This document shows, piece by piece, positions 44,761 to 57,213 of a DNA stretch of 64,000 nt (its first letter is position 1; every line of letters starts with the position of its first letter). The notes beneath the pieces are model-generated. The model saw only the letters and a list, made by a program, of their open reading frames with translations. It searched no databases and was not told the DNA's origin. The DNA lies in NCBI GenBank assembly GCA_911728435.2, contig OU452198.1, positions 20,432,001 to 20,496,000 on the forward strand, read 5' to 3'. Made by a program: the position numbers and the translations under genes. This DNA is from Apoderus coryli (taxonomy: Eukaryota > Arthropoda > Insecta > Coleoptera > Attelabidae).

Positions 44761-45531
44761 TATTGAATAAAAGGCGTCTACTCCACAAAATGATTTATAT
44801 ATACGTTGAAATTTCTTGTTTTTTTCTGCCAGATATGTTTCGGACACATACGTCCATCATCAGTGGCTTAAGGAACCTTATACAATTTGTTACATGTGAA
44901 GGTATACTTCATACAAATAAACAGAGAGATTTTACATGGGTTTTGATTTAAACGTTTATACAATCTGCAAAATAATAACTTATTTAGGATGCGATGTAAT
45001 ATTATTATACTTGTAAGAATCATACCATTTTGATGGAAAAATTGTTGGTCAAATTAATAAAATAAAGATAAAAATGAAGTTATAATGTTGAACATTGGTA
45101 AATTTTTGTTATTTGTATCCTTAACTTTTTCTTTTTAACCATCTTCGAGGAACAAGTTAAATTTTAATAATTAAATGGTAAGATCCTACAATACTACGGC
45201 TGCTTAAGGATTACAAATCAGACAAACAAAATGTCGAGTGGCGAGGATGAAGATAGTTATATGCATATCAAGGTCTAAGCCAAAGCTACACATTTGGTGT
45301 TTGAGGTGAGGTGAGGTGAGTAAGTTAAATGAGGTGAGTAGATGAGGGTTGGTTAATCTGTAGTGTATTAAGTGAATGAATATAGGTAAGATATTGAGAG
45401 AAGTTATTTGTTATTTGTTAAGTCCGTGATTTTAATGTCTTTTATATTTGTTACTTAAGGGTATACTAAATTTAATGTTCGATTAAAAGTAGTGGTGTCT
45501 GTAGATTAATGACTCTATTGTTTGTGTCTAT
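44761..45531 (-). mobile_element. Penelope-like fragment inserted in gypsy-1 pol
   Basis: Ten bases AAATTTAAAC flank the insert (44751-44760 and 45532-45541); removing insert plus one copy restores the gypsy frame (NLNLN|IDLTNQ). The left end TATTGAATAAAAGGCGTC is the same terminal block as in the 7013-7358 insertion. A degenerate hammerhead follows. The right part is AT-rich with GGTGAGGTGAG repeats, resembling the non-coding end of the 22205-25600 element. Confidence 0.75.
44828..44867 (-). ncRNA. Hammerhead motif, degenerate copy
   Basis: Same layout as at 7117-7156 with perfect stems I and II and intact CUGAUGA and GAAAC, but the bases before the cleavage C read AUAUC rather than AUGUC, which breaks the short stem III and the usual GUC triplet. 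Cleavage would be expected to be weak or absent. Confidence 0.6.
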
Positions 45532-46318
45532 AAATTTAAACATCGATCTTACAAATCAAAGACTAGTTAACGACTTTAATGAAATTCTTTTTAAATATAG
45601 AAAACCCACAGATGTCACTTTCTCTTTTACAGTAGAAGCTAATGAAAGAGTTTTAAAAAAATTACCTGTAAATATATATCAAGGCGTCATATTAATTAAT
45701 GAGACTTATATTGATGAGTTATATATACCTCAATCATTAACAACAGCACAAGACGGTTATGCTTTCATAGAAATTCAAAATTGTAATGATCATGCAATGT
45801 CTGTAACTTTAGAAAAACAAATACCCGTTATTCCTTTTGAAAACAACAATTACGAAATATTTACTTTTGAACCTATTCAAGGAAACTCTTTTTTGGAAAC
45901 TAAAAATAATAATATACAAATTGAAAACTTAATTCGCACTAATCATATGAACTCAGAAGAAAGAGCAGCTATTATTAAACTTTGTAAGGAATATCAAGAT
46001 ATTTTCTTCAAACCAGGCGATAAACTCACATTTACCTCAAAAGTTAAACATGAAATTAAAACTACAGATGAAATACCAATTCATACTAAATCTTATCGAT
46101 ACCCTTTTATACATAAAGCGAAGTTCAAAACCAAATCAAGGATATGTTAGAAAAATACATCATTCGACCATCTTCAAGGCCATGGTCATCACCAATATGG
46201 ATCGTGCCCAAGAAAGCCGACGCCTCTGGCAAACAGAAGTGGAGACTTGTTGTAGATTACCGTAAAATTAATGACAAAACAATTGACGATAGGTACCCCA
46301 TACCTAATATAAATGAAA
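45532..46318 (+). pseudogene. gypsy-1 pol, connection region and RT start (truncated)
   Basis: Frame 45509-46150 resumes pol after the insertion: MNSEERAAIIKLCKEYQDIF, KVKHEIKTTDEIPIHTKSYR. After a frameshift near 46140, RT opens with [20 protein letters not shown] and [20 protein letters not shown]. The reading ends at about 46318, where it meets gypsy-2 Gag. The rest of RT, RNase H and integrase is missing. Confidence 0.75.
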
Positions 46319-47623
46319 CTAGAAAAAGCTAATAACCCTCTCGATTATCCTGAGTATCCTTTTAGCTTCAATGATGATCACACCGCTTTAGTATCTAAAT
46401 TAGATGATATAAAAAAACTTTTAGTGGATTTTGACGGTTCAAATGAGAATGTTAAGAGGAAATTATTAACTAAATTTTCTTACGCTCTAGGTCGTTTTAA
46501 TCGCAGTGCACCGGTGGAGGCTAGCGATAAGCTGAATAAATCGAAAGTTTTGATTGACATATTAAATTTGCAACGTGATTTTGAAAGTAGAATTAAAATT
46601 TACAAGCGTGAAGAATTGAATAGGTCTTTGAATTTACCGGAACTTGATGTAACAACGGTTAGCTCTAGTGATAGCGATAATTCTTCTGAGGATGAGTCCG
46701 CTGCAACAAATAAAAATACTTTTGGTTCCGAAAAACGAAAAACAATACCGTGTGCTCAGTGGAGTTTAAAGTTTTCGGGAGAATCTGATGGTCTAACATT
46801 AAGTAGTTTTCTTGAGCGAGTAGAAGAACTTAAACATGCCAGAAATGTTAGCGATCAGGAATTATTTAGTTCGGGAATAGATTTATTTGCAGGAAAGGCT
46901 TATAGTTGGTACCGTTCAGTTAGAAAGAAATGTCAAAATTGGGCTTCTTTAGTTAACCTTTTAAGAAAACAATTTCAAGCGCCTGATTACGCAGATAGAT
47001 TGTATTCTGAGATAGTTAGTAGAACTCAAGGTGAAAACGAGTCCGTAGGAATATATTTTTCGGTTATGGACAATTTATTTGATAGACTTCCAGTTAAACT
47101 TGCGGAGCGTTCTAAGCTTAATATATTATGTAAAAATCTGATTCCGTATTATCAGTTACAGTTACCGTTGTCATCTGAGTTGAAAACAGTTGAGGAGTTA
47201 CTTGACTTAGCCCTTAGAGCTGAGGCAAAGAGATTTACGGCGGATAACTATAAACCCCCACCTTCTAGAAAAAATGTTAGATTACTCGAACCTGATTTAG
47301 CATATGTAGATGCTTCAAATGCATCAGATCGTTTGCAACCAAATTTATCGGAGGTTGGAATCATTAATAATAGGCAAAGACATTCTTTTGTAAATAATAA
47401 TAATAATAATTTTTCGACATCTAGTGATAGGTATACTCGTGGAAATGATCGAAATAATGGCCGCTCTATTCAGTGCTATAATTGTCGTGAGTTTGGACAT
47501 AAATCAAATGCTTGTAGAAAACCAAGACAACGTAGATGTTTTCGATGTAACGAACCAAATTATACTGTTTTAACGTGTCCTAAATGTAATCCTCGTTCGG
47601 AAAACGAACCAGAGAGTCGGTAG
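46316..47623 (+). pseudogene. gypsy-2 Gag, 5' truncated
   Basis: Begins inside the protein, with no LTR or leader before it. Contains SSDSDNSSEDESAA acidic linker, WSLKFSGESDGLTLSSFLER and FRKQFQAPDYADRLYSEIV-like text, DLALRAEAKRFTADNYKPPP, then two zinc knuckles: CYNCREFGHKSNAC (proper CCHC) and CFRCNEPNYTVLTC (His replaced by Tyr). It is homologous throughout to the Gag of gypsy-3. Stop at 47621. Confidence 0.8.
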
Positions 47624-47639
47624 ATGGTCGACTTACGAA

Positions 47640-50600
47640 CTCTCAGAATTTTGGATCGACCACTGTTAATTATCCACAAAAGCCAATTATTGATTTTATT
47701 TTAGCTCATGCCGAAAATGATAAGCGTCCTTATTTAAAGATATATTAGGTATTCATATGTTAGGTCTTTTGGATAGCGGTGCTTCTCGCACAATTTTAGG
47801 TAAACCTGGTTGGGAGAAGTTGAAGAGTTTAAACTTAATTCTAAGCCCATCGTCAGTAAATAGTTGTACAGTTGCTAATGGTGATACTTGTTCAGTGTTA
47901 GGTACCGTTTCCGTTCCGATTTCATTAGAGGGAAAAATCATAGTTTTGGATATTTTAATTATGCCCAGTATTCCTGTAAATTTAATTTTGGGATTTCATT
48001 TCTGGTGTCTTATGGGTGTGATACCGAATTTGCGTAGTGATTCTTGGCAATTTGAGGCGGATTCAGTGGCAGTATTGAATAGTGAAAGCCACGATATGAA
48101 TTTAACTTCCAAACAGTTACAAATTTTGGAAGATTTTAAGTCTTAAATATTTCAAGGTATGTCACCTGGAATATGATGCACAAATTTAACAACACATAAA
48201 ATTCGTACGTCTCATACACCTATTAAGCAGCGTTATTACCCTGTTTCACCAGTAGTGCAGAAACATATCGACGAGGAATTGGATAAAATGCTAGAAGACA
48301 ACATTATCGAAAAATCTGACAGTCCTTGGGCGTCTCCTATTGTTCTTATTAAAAAGAAAGATAATAGTTTTCGTTTTTGTGTAGACTATAGAGCTCTAAA
48401 TAAAGTTTCAGAGAAAGACGCTTACCCCATACCAAATATAACTTCAATTTTGGATAAACTTAGAGATGCGCGTTTCTTATCGACAATCGATATAAGGTCT
48501 GCGTTTTGGAATATTCCAATGGAAGATTCATCTAAGAAGTATACAGCTTTTATTGTTCCAAATCGTGGGTTGTTCCAATTTAAACGTATGCCTTTTGGAC
48601 TTTCCAACTCGCCAGCAACATTTCAGCGACTTATCGATAGGATTATTTCGAAGGATCTCGAGCCTAATGTATTTGTATATCTCGACGATATTGTGGTCAT
48701 CACTCGGGATTTTGAAAGTCATTTGACGGTTCTTAGTGAGGTTTTTGATCGTCTTAAGGATCCTGGTCTATCCGTTAGTAGGGAAAAATGTAACTTATGC
48801 AAGAATGTACTGAAATTTTTTGGGCTATCACGTTGATCGCTTTGGTCTGCATACTGATACTGACAAGGTTAGTGCCATATTAAATCTACCTAGACCTAAA
48901 AACGTTGCTGAAGTTCGTAGAATAATAGGAATGGCGGGATGGTATCGACGTTTCGTACCAAATTTTTCAACCCTCGTTTCACCAGTTACGAACCTTATTC
49001 GGAAAAGTAGTAAGTTTGTATGGTCTGATGAATGTGAAAATTCTTTTAGAGCATTAAAACAATGTTTAGTGTCTTCACCTATTCTTAGTTGTCCGGACTA
49101 TAGTCTGCCCTTCCACATTCAATGCGATGCTTCTGGATTTGGACTCGGAGCTGTTCTTAGTCAACCTCATTCTGACGGTGAGAAAGTAATTGCTTACATT
49201 AGCCGTTCTTTATCTAAAACCGAAAGGAACTACACAACAACGGAGCGTGAATGTTTAGCGGTTCTGTGGGCGATACAAAAATTTAGACCATACATTGAAG
49301 GAGTTCCATTTACTGTTATTACTGATCATCACTCTTTATTATGGCTGAGTAATTTAAAGGATCCTCGTGGGAGATTGGCAAGATGGTCTGTTGCTTTGCA
49401 AGCTCATGATTTCGAAATAGTACATCGTAAAGGTAGAGATCATTTGGTGCCGGATTGTTTGTCGCGTTCAGTTCCAATTATAGATTCTGTGTCTGATAGG
49501 GTTGAAGAGAGAAATTATGATAAGTGGTATTTAAAACAGTTAGACAGAGTTCGTAAATATCCGGAGAAGTATCCATCTTGGCGTAATTTTGACGGTGTCC
49601 TTTATAAACATGTCCCTTGTACCTACCCTGATTTGTCTGACCCCGATATTGACTCTTGGAGAAGGGTAATTCCTAAAGCAGAACGGATTAAGCTTATTCA
49701 AGAAGCACATGATAGTGAAACCTCTGGTCATCTGGGTGTATATAAAACTTTTAACAGGTTAGCGACGCGATATTATTGGCCCAAAATGCGATATGATGTT
49801 GCGCAATATATAAAGAAATGTAATACTTGTTGTAGGTTTAAACCAGAGCAAAAGGCTCCACTAGGTTTTATGTGTGGTAGACCATATGTGTCCAGACCTT
49901 GGGAGGTTATTTCGGCGGATTTGGTTGGTCCTCTGCCTAAATCTGTACATGGAAATTTGTATATATTAGTTGTAGTTGATTATTTTAGTAAATACCCTCT
50001 ATTTTTTCCGGTACGTACAGCTAATGCTGAAACGGTTTGTAAATATATAGAAGATAATGTTTTTATGATATTTGGAGTGCCATCTGCAATAATTGTAGAT
50101 AATGGGAAACAATTTACTAGTCATATTTTTCGCAATTTAATGTCCTCGTATAATGTTAGAATACGATTTACGGCGAACTTTCATGCCCAAGCAAACCCCA
50201 CTGAGCGGACTAATAAAACATTAAAAATTATGTTGTCGTCGTATGTTGAAGAAAATCAGCGGTTATGGGAAAATTATTTACAAAAAGTTGCAGGAGCTTT
50301 ACGATCAGCCAAACATGAAGTTACTGAAAATTCGCCATATTTTATCAATTTCGGTAGAGAAATGTCATTAAGTGGTAATCATAATGCTTTTAATAATGAG
50401 AATGAAAATTTTCCTATATTACGAGATCAAAATAATTTAAATATTCGAAGTAGTGCTTTTAGTAAATTGTACAAAGACGTTCAAGCACGTATTCAACTCG
50501 CATCCGAAAAAGCTAGTAGGACGTATAATTTGAGACGTAGAGATCCTAATTTTATTGTGGGACAATCGGTATATCGCAAAAATTTTGTGTTGTCAAATGC

Positions 50601-50748
50601 AGCTCAGAATTTCACTTCGAAATTGGCACCAAAATTTGTTGGACCGTTTCGAATTAGTAAACGTGTTTCTCCTTGGTCATATGAACTAACAGATTTGGAT
50701 GGAATATGGAACGCTAAGGATCTTAAATCCGATCCATCAAATAGTTAA
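47640..50748 (+). pseudogene. gypsy-2 pol (protease, RT, RNase H, integrase)
   Basis: Protease LLDSGASRTILGKPGW at 47761. RT: SPWASPIVLIKKKDNSFRFC, LSTIDIRSAFW, catalytic YLDD in FVYLDDIVVI. RNase H: IQCDASGFGLGAVLSQP, TTERECLAVLWAIQKFRPY. Integrase: zinc site (GHLGVYKTFNRL...CNTC), then SADLVGPL, IVDNGKQF and NPTERTNKT as the acidic triad. Damage: frameshift near 47745, stops near 48147 and 48174, frameshift near 48825. The last 642 codons (48820-50748) are open. Ends with ELTDLDGIWNAKDLKSDPSN, like gypsy-3. Confidence 0.85.
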
Positions 50749-50815
50749 GCTTTAGTTTGTTATTTAATTTTGTTGAAAAGAATTTTTTTTTCCCTGAAAA
50801 ATTCTTTTTTTTTTT

Positions 50816-50831
50816 AACAAAGGGGGGAATT
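50816..50831 (+). other. Polypurine tract of gypsy-2
   Basis: ACAAAGGGGGGAAT immediately before TGTTACG, the presumed start of the 3' LTR. Confidence 0.65.
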
Positions 50832-52659
50832 TGTTACGTTTAAAAATTTGTATATATTTCTATTTTCAGAAAAATAGGGAAATTATTTGTTGCTATGGAA
50901 ACATTCACTGTTCTGTTATTAATATGTTTGGATTAAATGGTATGTTTAATTGATTTTTGTAGGTACATAATTTCTGACTATCCCTGTATGTGCTCTCGTA
51001 ACCATGATTCAAATTTTAAATTGTTCTAATTAAAAAGGTAATAATACATCTCGCTCCATCTATTGTTAAATAGGCATAAAATATTTAAATTTATAAATAA
51101 ACAAAATTTGTTGATAAGGGTACCTACAGTAGTAGAAGTACATATTTATTGATTTTTCCTGTGCGCTATATTAAGTTCCCAGATTTAAATGAAAGAGGGC
51201 ATTCTTTCTTTGATTTAGAATTCATAATTGTTGTTTGGAGAATTATTTGAATTATGAAATAATTATTCATATTTATTTTTCTATAGCATATAGTGTTCTT
51301 AGTATATTAATTATAATTTTTTTTAAATTAGTCATAATGAAATATATTTGTGTTAGTTCTCTTAACAATCGTTGGCGTGTTATCATCGAGGAATAATGTT
51401 AATTCTCCAGGTGTGAAATTTTGATTGGTCGAAACTCTTAAGTTGACATTGCGGTTTTGTGGAATTTTTGTTTGTCATTCTTCATTGTAAGTCGAGTGCT
51501 ACCAGAGTATACTAGTGGTTAAAGTGGATAGTTTCTCTAATTTTTCTAAGCTTGATTAGAAACCATTTTTGTGTGGGATTTATGAGAATTATTATCCAAA
51601 ATTATTGTTTGATTTCTGGATGGTTTGGAAGTTATATATTATGTGCATTGTGCGATCAAACAATCAGCTTTGTCTGGATTTGTATTAACTACTTCAATTC
51701 TTGTTGGGTGAGTGTCCTTGACTATTTTAGCTTCTACAGTTTTTTCCTTCATCGATCAAAATTTAATTATACCTTTTTCTTATGCAGACTCAACTTTGTA
51801 ACCGATTTCTGTTTGGCCATGTGAAAAGTGTCACTGGATTACAATTAAGCCACACAACATCAAGGTGAGGGAACTACACTTTCCTTTAATTTTTTTTGTG
51901 CTTCCTTTTTATTAAACCTCGTACCCGTACTTAGGACTTGATTTTATATTTTTAGGGCTTCATATATTCATTCATTCATTCATTCTTTCCTCTTCTTCGT
52001 TCTTCTTCCTGAGTTTGGATATTATTCCGTTTGTCCATTACAATCAAGTAATAAATGAAAATTGGTTTGAACGATTTAGACTCCAATTTTTGGCAATCAT
52101 CGATTTATGACTGCTGTTGTATGGTGACAAAAAAATTCATTGTTCTTGTCGAAGATTTGTGTAAAAATGGATGGTTGATCATCAGAACGAGACCAGGTTT
52201 TTATTGTAAAAATTTATTTGTTGAATACGTCATTTTATTAATTTTTTTGTTTCTATTAACTTATTTGCAAAGTGAATTTCTCATATATCGTTTATAACAG
52301 AGGTTTCTCATATATCGTTTATAACAGAGTTGCAATGAAATAAATTAATCTTGCTTCTGTATGTTCATATAATTGTTTTTGTGTTAACTAGTACCATTTG
52401 GTTTTTCTTTCAATTATTAAATAGTGAACATTTCTTTATTCTAAATAACAAAAAAAATATATCAAGAGTTTATATATTTTGTTATTATCTTGCGTAATTG
52501 TGTGATATTTAAAAATGTATCATAAAACGATTTTACATGGTAGTGTTGGGAACTATTCGTGATCACGTATAGGGTGTTTGATTTTATTATTAAAAAAGAA
52601 ATCCCTTTGGGATTTCCCAGTCGTTGTGTGGTAGTTTTGTTTATGAAAAAAGTCATTGA

Positions 52660-52850
52660 GGGTTATAAAAAAAAAGGAAAAAAAAAATCAAGAAAAAAAA
52701 TTTCAAGGAAAAAAATGTTTCTATTATTAAAAAAAAATTTAAAAAAAAAAATTTAATAAAAAATTTTCAAAAAAAAATTAAAAAAAAAAATTTAATAAAA
52801 AAAAATTTTCAAAAAAAATAATTCAAAAATTAATTAAAAAAAAGTATTGC
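52660..52850. repeat. A-rich low-complexity block
   Basis: Runs of A broken by TTT, GG and CAAG; almost no coding information. Confidence 0.8.
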
Positions 52851-52909
52851 CAGAGCTGAAAATCTGAAAATGTTTCTATCTATTATTGAAAATAAATAGA
52901 AACATTTTT

Positions 52910-53190
52910 GAGTTACCCCGTAGATAACCTCTAGGAGCATATAGTTTAACTTTCAAAGAAATCTTGAATTGAAATCTAAAGAAATCAAAAAATTATTCAA
53001 AATATTACTATTTGACCTTAACAAAATAAAGAAATACATTTTTGATTCACCCTGTATATAAATTTGAGCTTATAGTTTAACTTTCACAGAAAACTTGAAT
53101 TGAAATCTAAAGAAATCAAAAAATTCTTCAAAATATTACTTTTTTGTCCAAAATAATGAAATACATTTTTGACTCACCCCGTATATAAAT
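52910..53190. repeat. Two tandem ~130-bp repeats
   Basis: Both copies contain TTGAATTGAAATCTAAAGAA, ATCAAAAAATT and a CACCC(T/C)GTATATAAATTT end. Confidence 0.7.
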
Positions 53191-53400
53191 TTAAGTGTAT
53201 GCTAAAAATTTCTAAACATTTAAAATTTATTTGATTACAATCTGGAAAATTTGTAAAATGTTGGCTAATTAATGTTTTTTTTTTGCATCACCCTGTACAT
53301 GCGCTTATTAATTAATTTTGTTATAATCTGATACATACCTAATTTAAATAATAAATCCACTTGTCAAATTCAATAACCTTATAAAATTTTATACTAAATA

Positions 53401-55007
53401 CCTACTATAAATATATTAGTTAGGTATTTTAAATCTGCTAGCCTAAAAATGGCTGCCTATAATATGATTATCATCATTTTATAAACCTACCACATCTGTC
53501 TATTTGAAAATCGTTGGTGTTAAATTAACGTTAATAGCGGCGGACGTTAATTTTAGGACTATCTGTCTATCTATTTTGGCTTCGTTGGTTTGTCATAATT
53601 TGGCAGAATTTTTTTCTGGCGTTGGTGTCACTTATTTTTGTTTGGTTGACACTTCTAGTTCACGTCATAATTTGGTTTTATTTGTGTACATTGACAGCCT
53701 AACAGTTTTCGGCATTATTTTCATGTTTAAGATCAAATTGTTGTTAAATTGTATTGTTATAAAATGGTTATTAAAAGTATTTGTAGTAAATTTTAGTGAG
53801 AAATTGTTAATACCTAACCCAAACTGACACTATCAACAAAATAGGCGTTCAAAATGTGGACATACAGCCGTTTGATTAAAATTTTGTCGACTATAAAGTG
53901 ATCAACAACGAAGCTCTGCTCAGGCGACATAAACTAAATCATGATTTGGTGTTTAGAAATTATGAAATTTCGTTCGGTTTATTATAATATTTTCAGTGTG
54001 TGTAGGTTATACCTATTAATATACCAATGTTTTTAAAATGTGTGTGATAAAGTCGCCCGTAGCCCAAATTTAGTTTATTAATATAGTTAAATTACCTATG
54101 CACCTAACACAAAACTCTAAAGTTTATTGTTTGTATTTGTAGTTTAAGGAATTTTAATTACCGTGTATTTTGAAATAAAAACATTCAGCAAGTAAGCGTA
54201 GTTATAGGTACGTGATTTTCTAGGTATAAGATAAATAAGTAGCAGTTTTTTATTCCTTACTTCTATTTATAATGGATACCTATTATAGGCATATGGCTAC
54301 TTGTTTAATTTCGGTACAAAATCACATATCTATATTTAGTTTCATTGAAAGTTTTTAATATACCTACTACTTGGAATTTTTGTAACAAAAACAGTAATGA
54401 AAGAACTGAATCGGTACCAAAACACGTCATCCTATCCATAGGTTACAACTCAGGCACATATTGTTCGACTCTAACTTCACACACTTTTTTGTTCTGTAAA
54501 AGGAACGTGCGTTTAAAATAGGTGAGTGAAAATTGCTACTCCTCGTTGTTGTGAAATGAGATTTAAAGATTAATACTTGTTCAATGCAATTTACGTTATT
54601 CTTTTTATAGGATTGTTACTAAAAATATACGAAATTGCATGTCCCATATGCTTTTCTAAGAATATAGTCATGAAAATGGCTTTCAAAATAAATCGACAAA
54701 TTCCAATATAGTTGACACCTCTAGTTTCACGTCATAATTTGGTTTTGGTCAAAATGTTTTTTTTAACGCTTGTGTCAAATAGGTTATTATTATTTTCTTT
54801 GTTTACATTCATAGCTTAAGAGTTTTCGGCATTATTTGTATGTTTAAGATCAATTTCTATCAACATGTTGTATATTGTAGTATTAGAAAATGCTTATTCC
54901 ATATAGTTGTAGTTAATTTAGAAGTTGTCATTGTGTATTTGAAGTAATATTACTGAAAAAGTGATAATAACCTAAAGTGACAGTGTCATGAGAGCCGTCA
55001 GATGGGT
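53401..55007. other. Unassigned DNA with a diverged direct repeat
   Basis: Segments at about 53645-53830 and 54712-54960 share GTTGACAC-CTAGTT-CACGTCATAATTTGGTTTT and TTTTCGGCATTATT-TATGTTTAAGATC. The frame at 53504-53827 is open but has no recognisable family. Gypsy-3 begins at 55008. Confidence 0.45.
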
Positions 55008-57121
55008 TGTTCCTTTAATTTCGATTTAAATGATATTAACTATATGAAAAGTGGTTCTTACAAACCAATGTGGCGCACACCTCGGCCTTCCACCCTCAAA
55101 TCTACTTTCCAGGGTTAATCTACCAGTGATAAGGGTCAGTGCCCGCTAGTCATCAGAGAGTGGTGTGGGTCTTCACCAACTAAGTGCCCAGAAAACTATA
55201 AAAGAAATGCGCCACCTATTTTTCTCTGTTAACCCTTACCAAACGTAAGTCCTAACTGGTAGAGGATAAAATAAAAAGGCAAAAATAGGAAAACTACCCA
55301 GGAGGGGAAAGTATCCTAAAGTAGCCGACCGTGGTATAACAGATATAACAAGTTTTTAATAACTATAAATTGTATAAATATTTGAATAAATTAGTAAATA
55401 TATAATATGTATCTCTACAGACAGTGTTTTATTGGCCGTGTTGTTAACCACCACATAAAAATAATGACACTTAACCCTACTTTATTACTTACAATTAAAA
55501 TTTAAAATACCATATGATATACCTAAACCCTACTAAAAATATTAAATAAAATTATGATACAGACCATTATTAAGATCGCCTTTTACAATTACGGCAAGGA
55601 TATGGGTGATCTTACGTGTTCACAAGTAAACATATATACGTTGGACAATATAGTGTATAAAACAAATTTACAGAACTTACAAACTAGTGCGCTTCCCAAA
55701 ACGTTATGGTCTCGCTTACATTAATCAGGTACAGTACTATCAACAAAACACTGGCTTCACGAAAGTTCAATTGGGACACTATTTACTTACTTAAATTTAA
55801 ATTAAAGACCCCATTGGGCTATTACTTATCAATCGTATTATACCTTACCGGCGCTACCGAAAACCGTTTAAAAAGTTATATCACCAAAAACTTTGTAAAT
55901 AAATTATATAGGTTTGCTCACTGCGGAGCCCGGATGGGACGTGGGCTCAACTCCAATACCGTTTCCTATCCACTATTCCATCCACAAACGACGGAAAAGC
56001 CCTCGCCGTTGACACTTCAGCCAAAGCGGTACAAGTACTAACGGAATAGTGGTCTCAGCCTGCAGCGGAGTGCGGCTCTATGTCTCCCCGTGGCAACAAC
56101 CAGAAGATGCTCTATATGATACAGTGCAGCACAAACTCTAAGCTTTTAGCAGCTAGCAAAGGAAAAGAGGCCTAAAAGCAAGCATAAGCCTACACTACAC
56201 AAAGCTGAAGCGATATAAAAGCATGCTAAGTATATCATAGATTGAAATATCATACCTTAGATGTCGGATGGCCTCAAGCGTGTGATACCAGGTAGGTACT
56301 ACTATTATATTTTTGTGAAAAGTGACTACAATGGTAAAATTAAATCCCCAATGGTGTGGAGCACCAAAAACTTCAAAAAAATACCGTGCCTCCACTAATA
56401 ATACCACATATTACGCAGCACTCTTCACGTTTGTAAATCACTTTCCTCTACAGCAACCAAAATGGCTGAAACTTCCTAAAATCGGGAACCTTCACCACAA
56501 ATTGCCGCGAACCCCCCGTACTTTAGTACCTTTTTTAATTATTCCTAATAGGAGTTGGTATGAATGATTTTTATTTGTAGGTTTTGGACGTTTGGGATGC
56601 CAGCTACGACAGTCTGTCAGCGATAATCTTTTAAACTGACAGGCCTCATAATAACACTAACATCAAAACAAACAAATTATTAAGACAAGCCGATCCTAAA
56701 AATAAGGGATGAAAAGCTGGTAAGTTACATAAGAGACCAAAATATTGAACAATCCATTAATTATGTGTGTGTTTTATTATTCATGACGTTTTCTTTTGTC
56801 ATTCACCTCTTCTTCACTTCTAGGATATGAATGTAAACAAACCAGGGAAGTCCGATTTGTAAGCCCCTATCAACTTGAAACAACCACACATAAAACAAAC
56901 GGGAGGAATTATACCGCTAAGGATCCCGAGAAAGCATTACGGAGCGTGTCCAAAATCAGTGAAGCAGATAAGAATAGATCTAAATTTGTTCTGCAAACCA
57001 TAGTAAAAATAACGAAGTTTTAATTAAGGTTTCGGTGAGTTCACTAGAGTTTAGCTTTTCGATTCTTAATCCTCGTACCTACTAAGTCTTAAAACCCCAT
57101 GCGCATTTTGAACACGTAACA
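55008..57121 (-). repeat. 3' LTR of gypsy-3 (2,114 bp)
   Basis: On minus it starts TGTTACGTG (57121) and ends GGAACA (55008), a TGTT...AACA inverted terminus. Its low-coordinate 1,543 bp appear to recur unchanged at 62458-64000, at a constant offset of 7,450; I compared several lines and two repeated open frames but not every base. It is unusually long for an insect Ty3/gypsy LTR. Confidence 0.9.
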
Positions 57122-57145
57122 ACTCCACCCTACCAAAAAGAAGGA
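57122..57145 (-). other. Polypurine tract of gypsy-3
   Basis: Minus strand TTTTTGGTAGGGTGGAGT directly before the LTR start TGTTACG. A similar tract (TTTTGGTAGGGTGGG) occurs in the 5' leader at 62345-62359. Confidence 0.6.
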
Positions 57146-57213
57146 AGAAAAAAAAAAAGAACCATCCCAAATTGATATTACCATTATTGAACATAACAGT
57201 TAATTAATACCAG

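Larger units (their letters stand above)
50832..53400 (+). other. Presumed gypsy-2 3' LTR start followed by unassigned AT-rich DNA
   Basis: TGTTACG at 50832 is the same first seven bases as the gypsy-3 LTR. The LTR end is not identifiable. Contains an (ATTC)n run (51964-51988), a tandem 26-bp duplication (about 52277-52327), an A-rich low-complexity block (52660-52850), and two tandem ~130-bp units at about 52910-53190 carrying AGTTTAACTTTCA and CACCCTGTATATAAATTT. No gene found. Confidence 0.5.

Noticed and set aside
43015..46318. Complete endogenous retrovirus with env for gypsy-1
   Set aside because: The element is truncated in RT and no envelope-like frame follows.
53504..53827. 107-residue hydrophobic ORF as a host membrane protein
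   Set aside because: No signal peptide context, no homologous motif, and it overlaps a diverged direct repeat.
55706..56041. 111-residue open frame in the LTR, repeated at 63156-63491
   Set aside because: It lies inside the LTR, is duplicated only because the LTR is, and has no recognisable motif.
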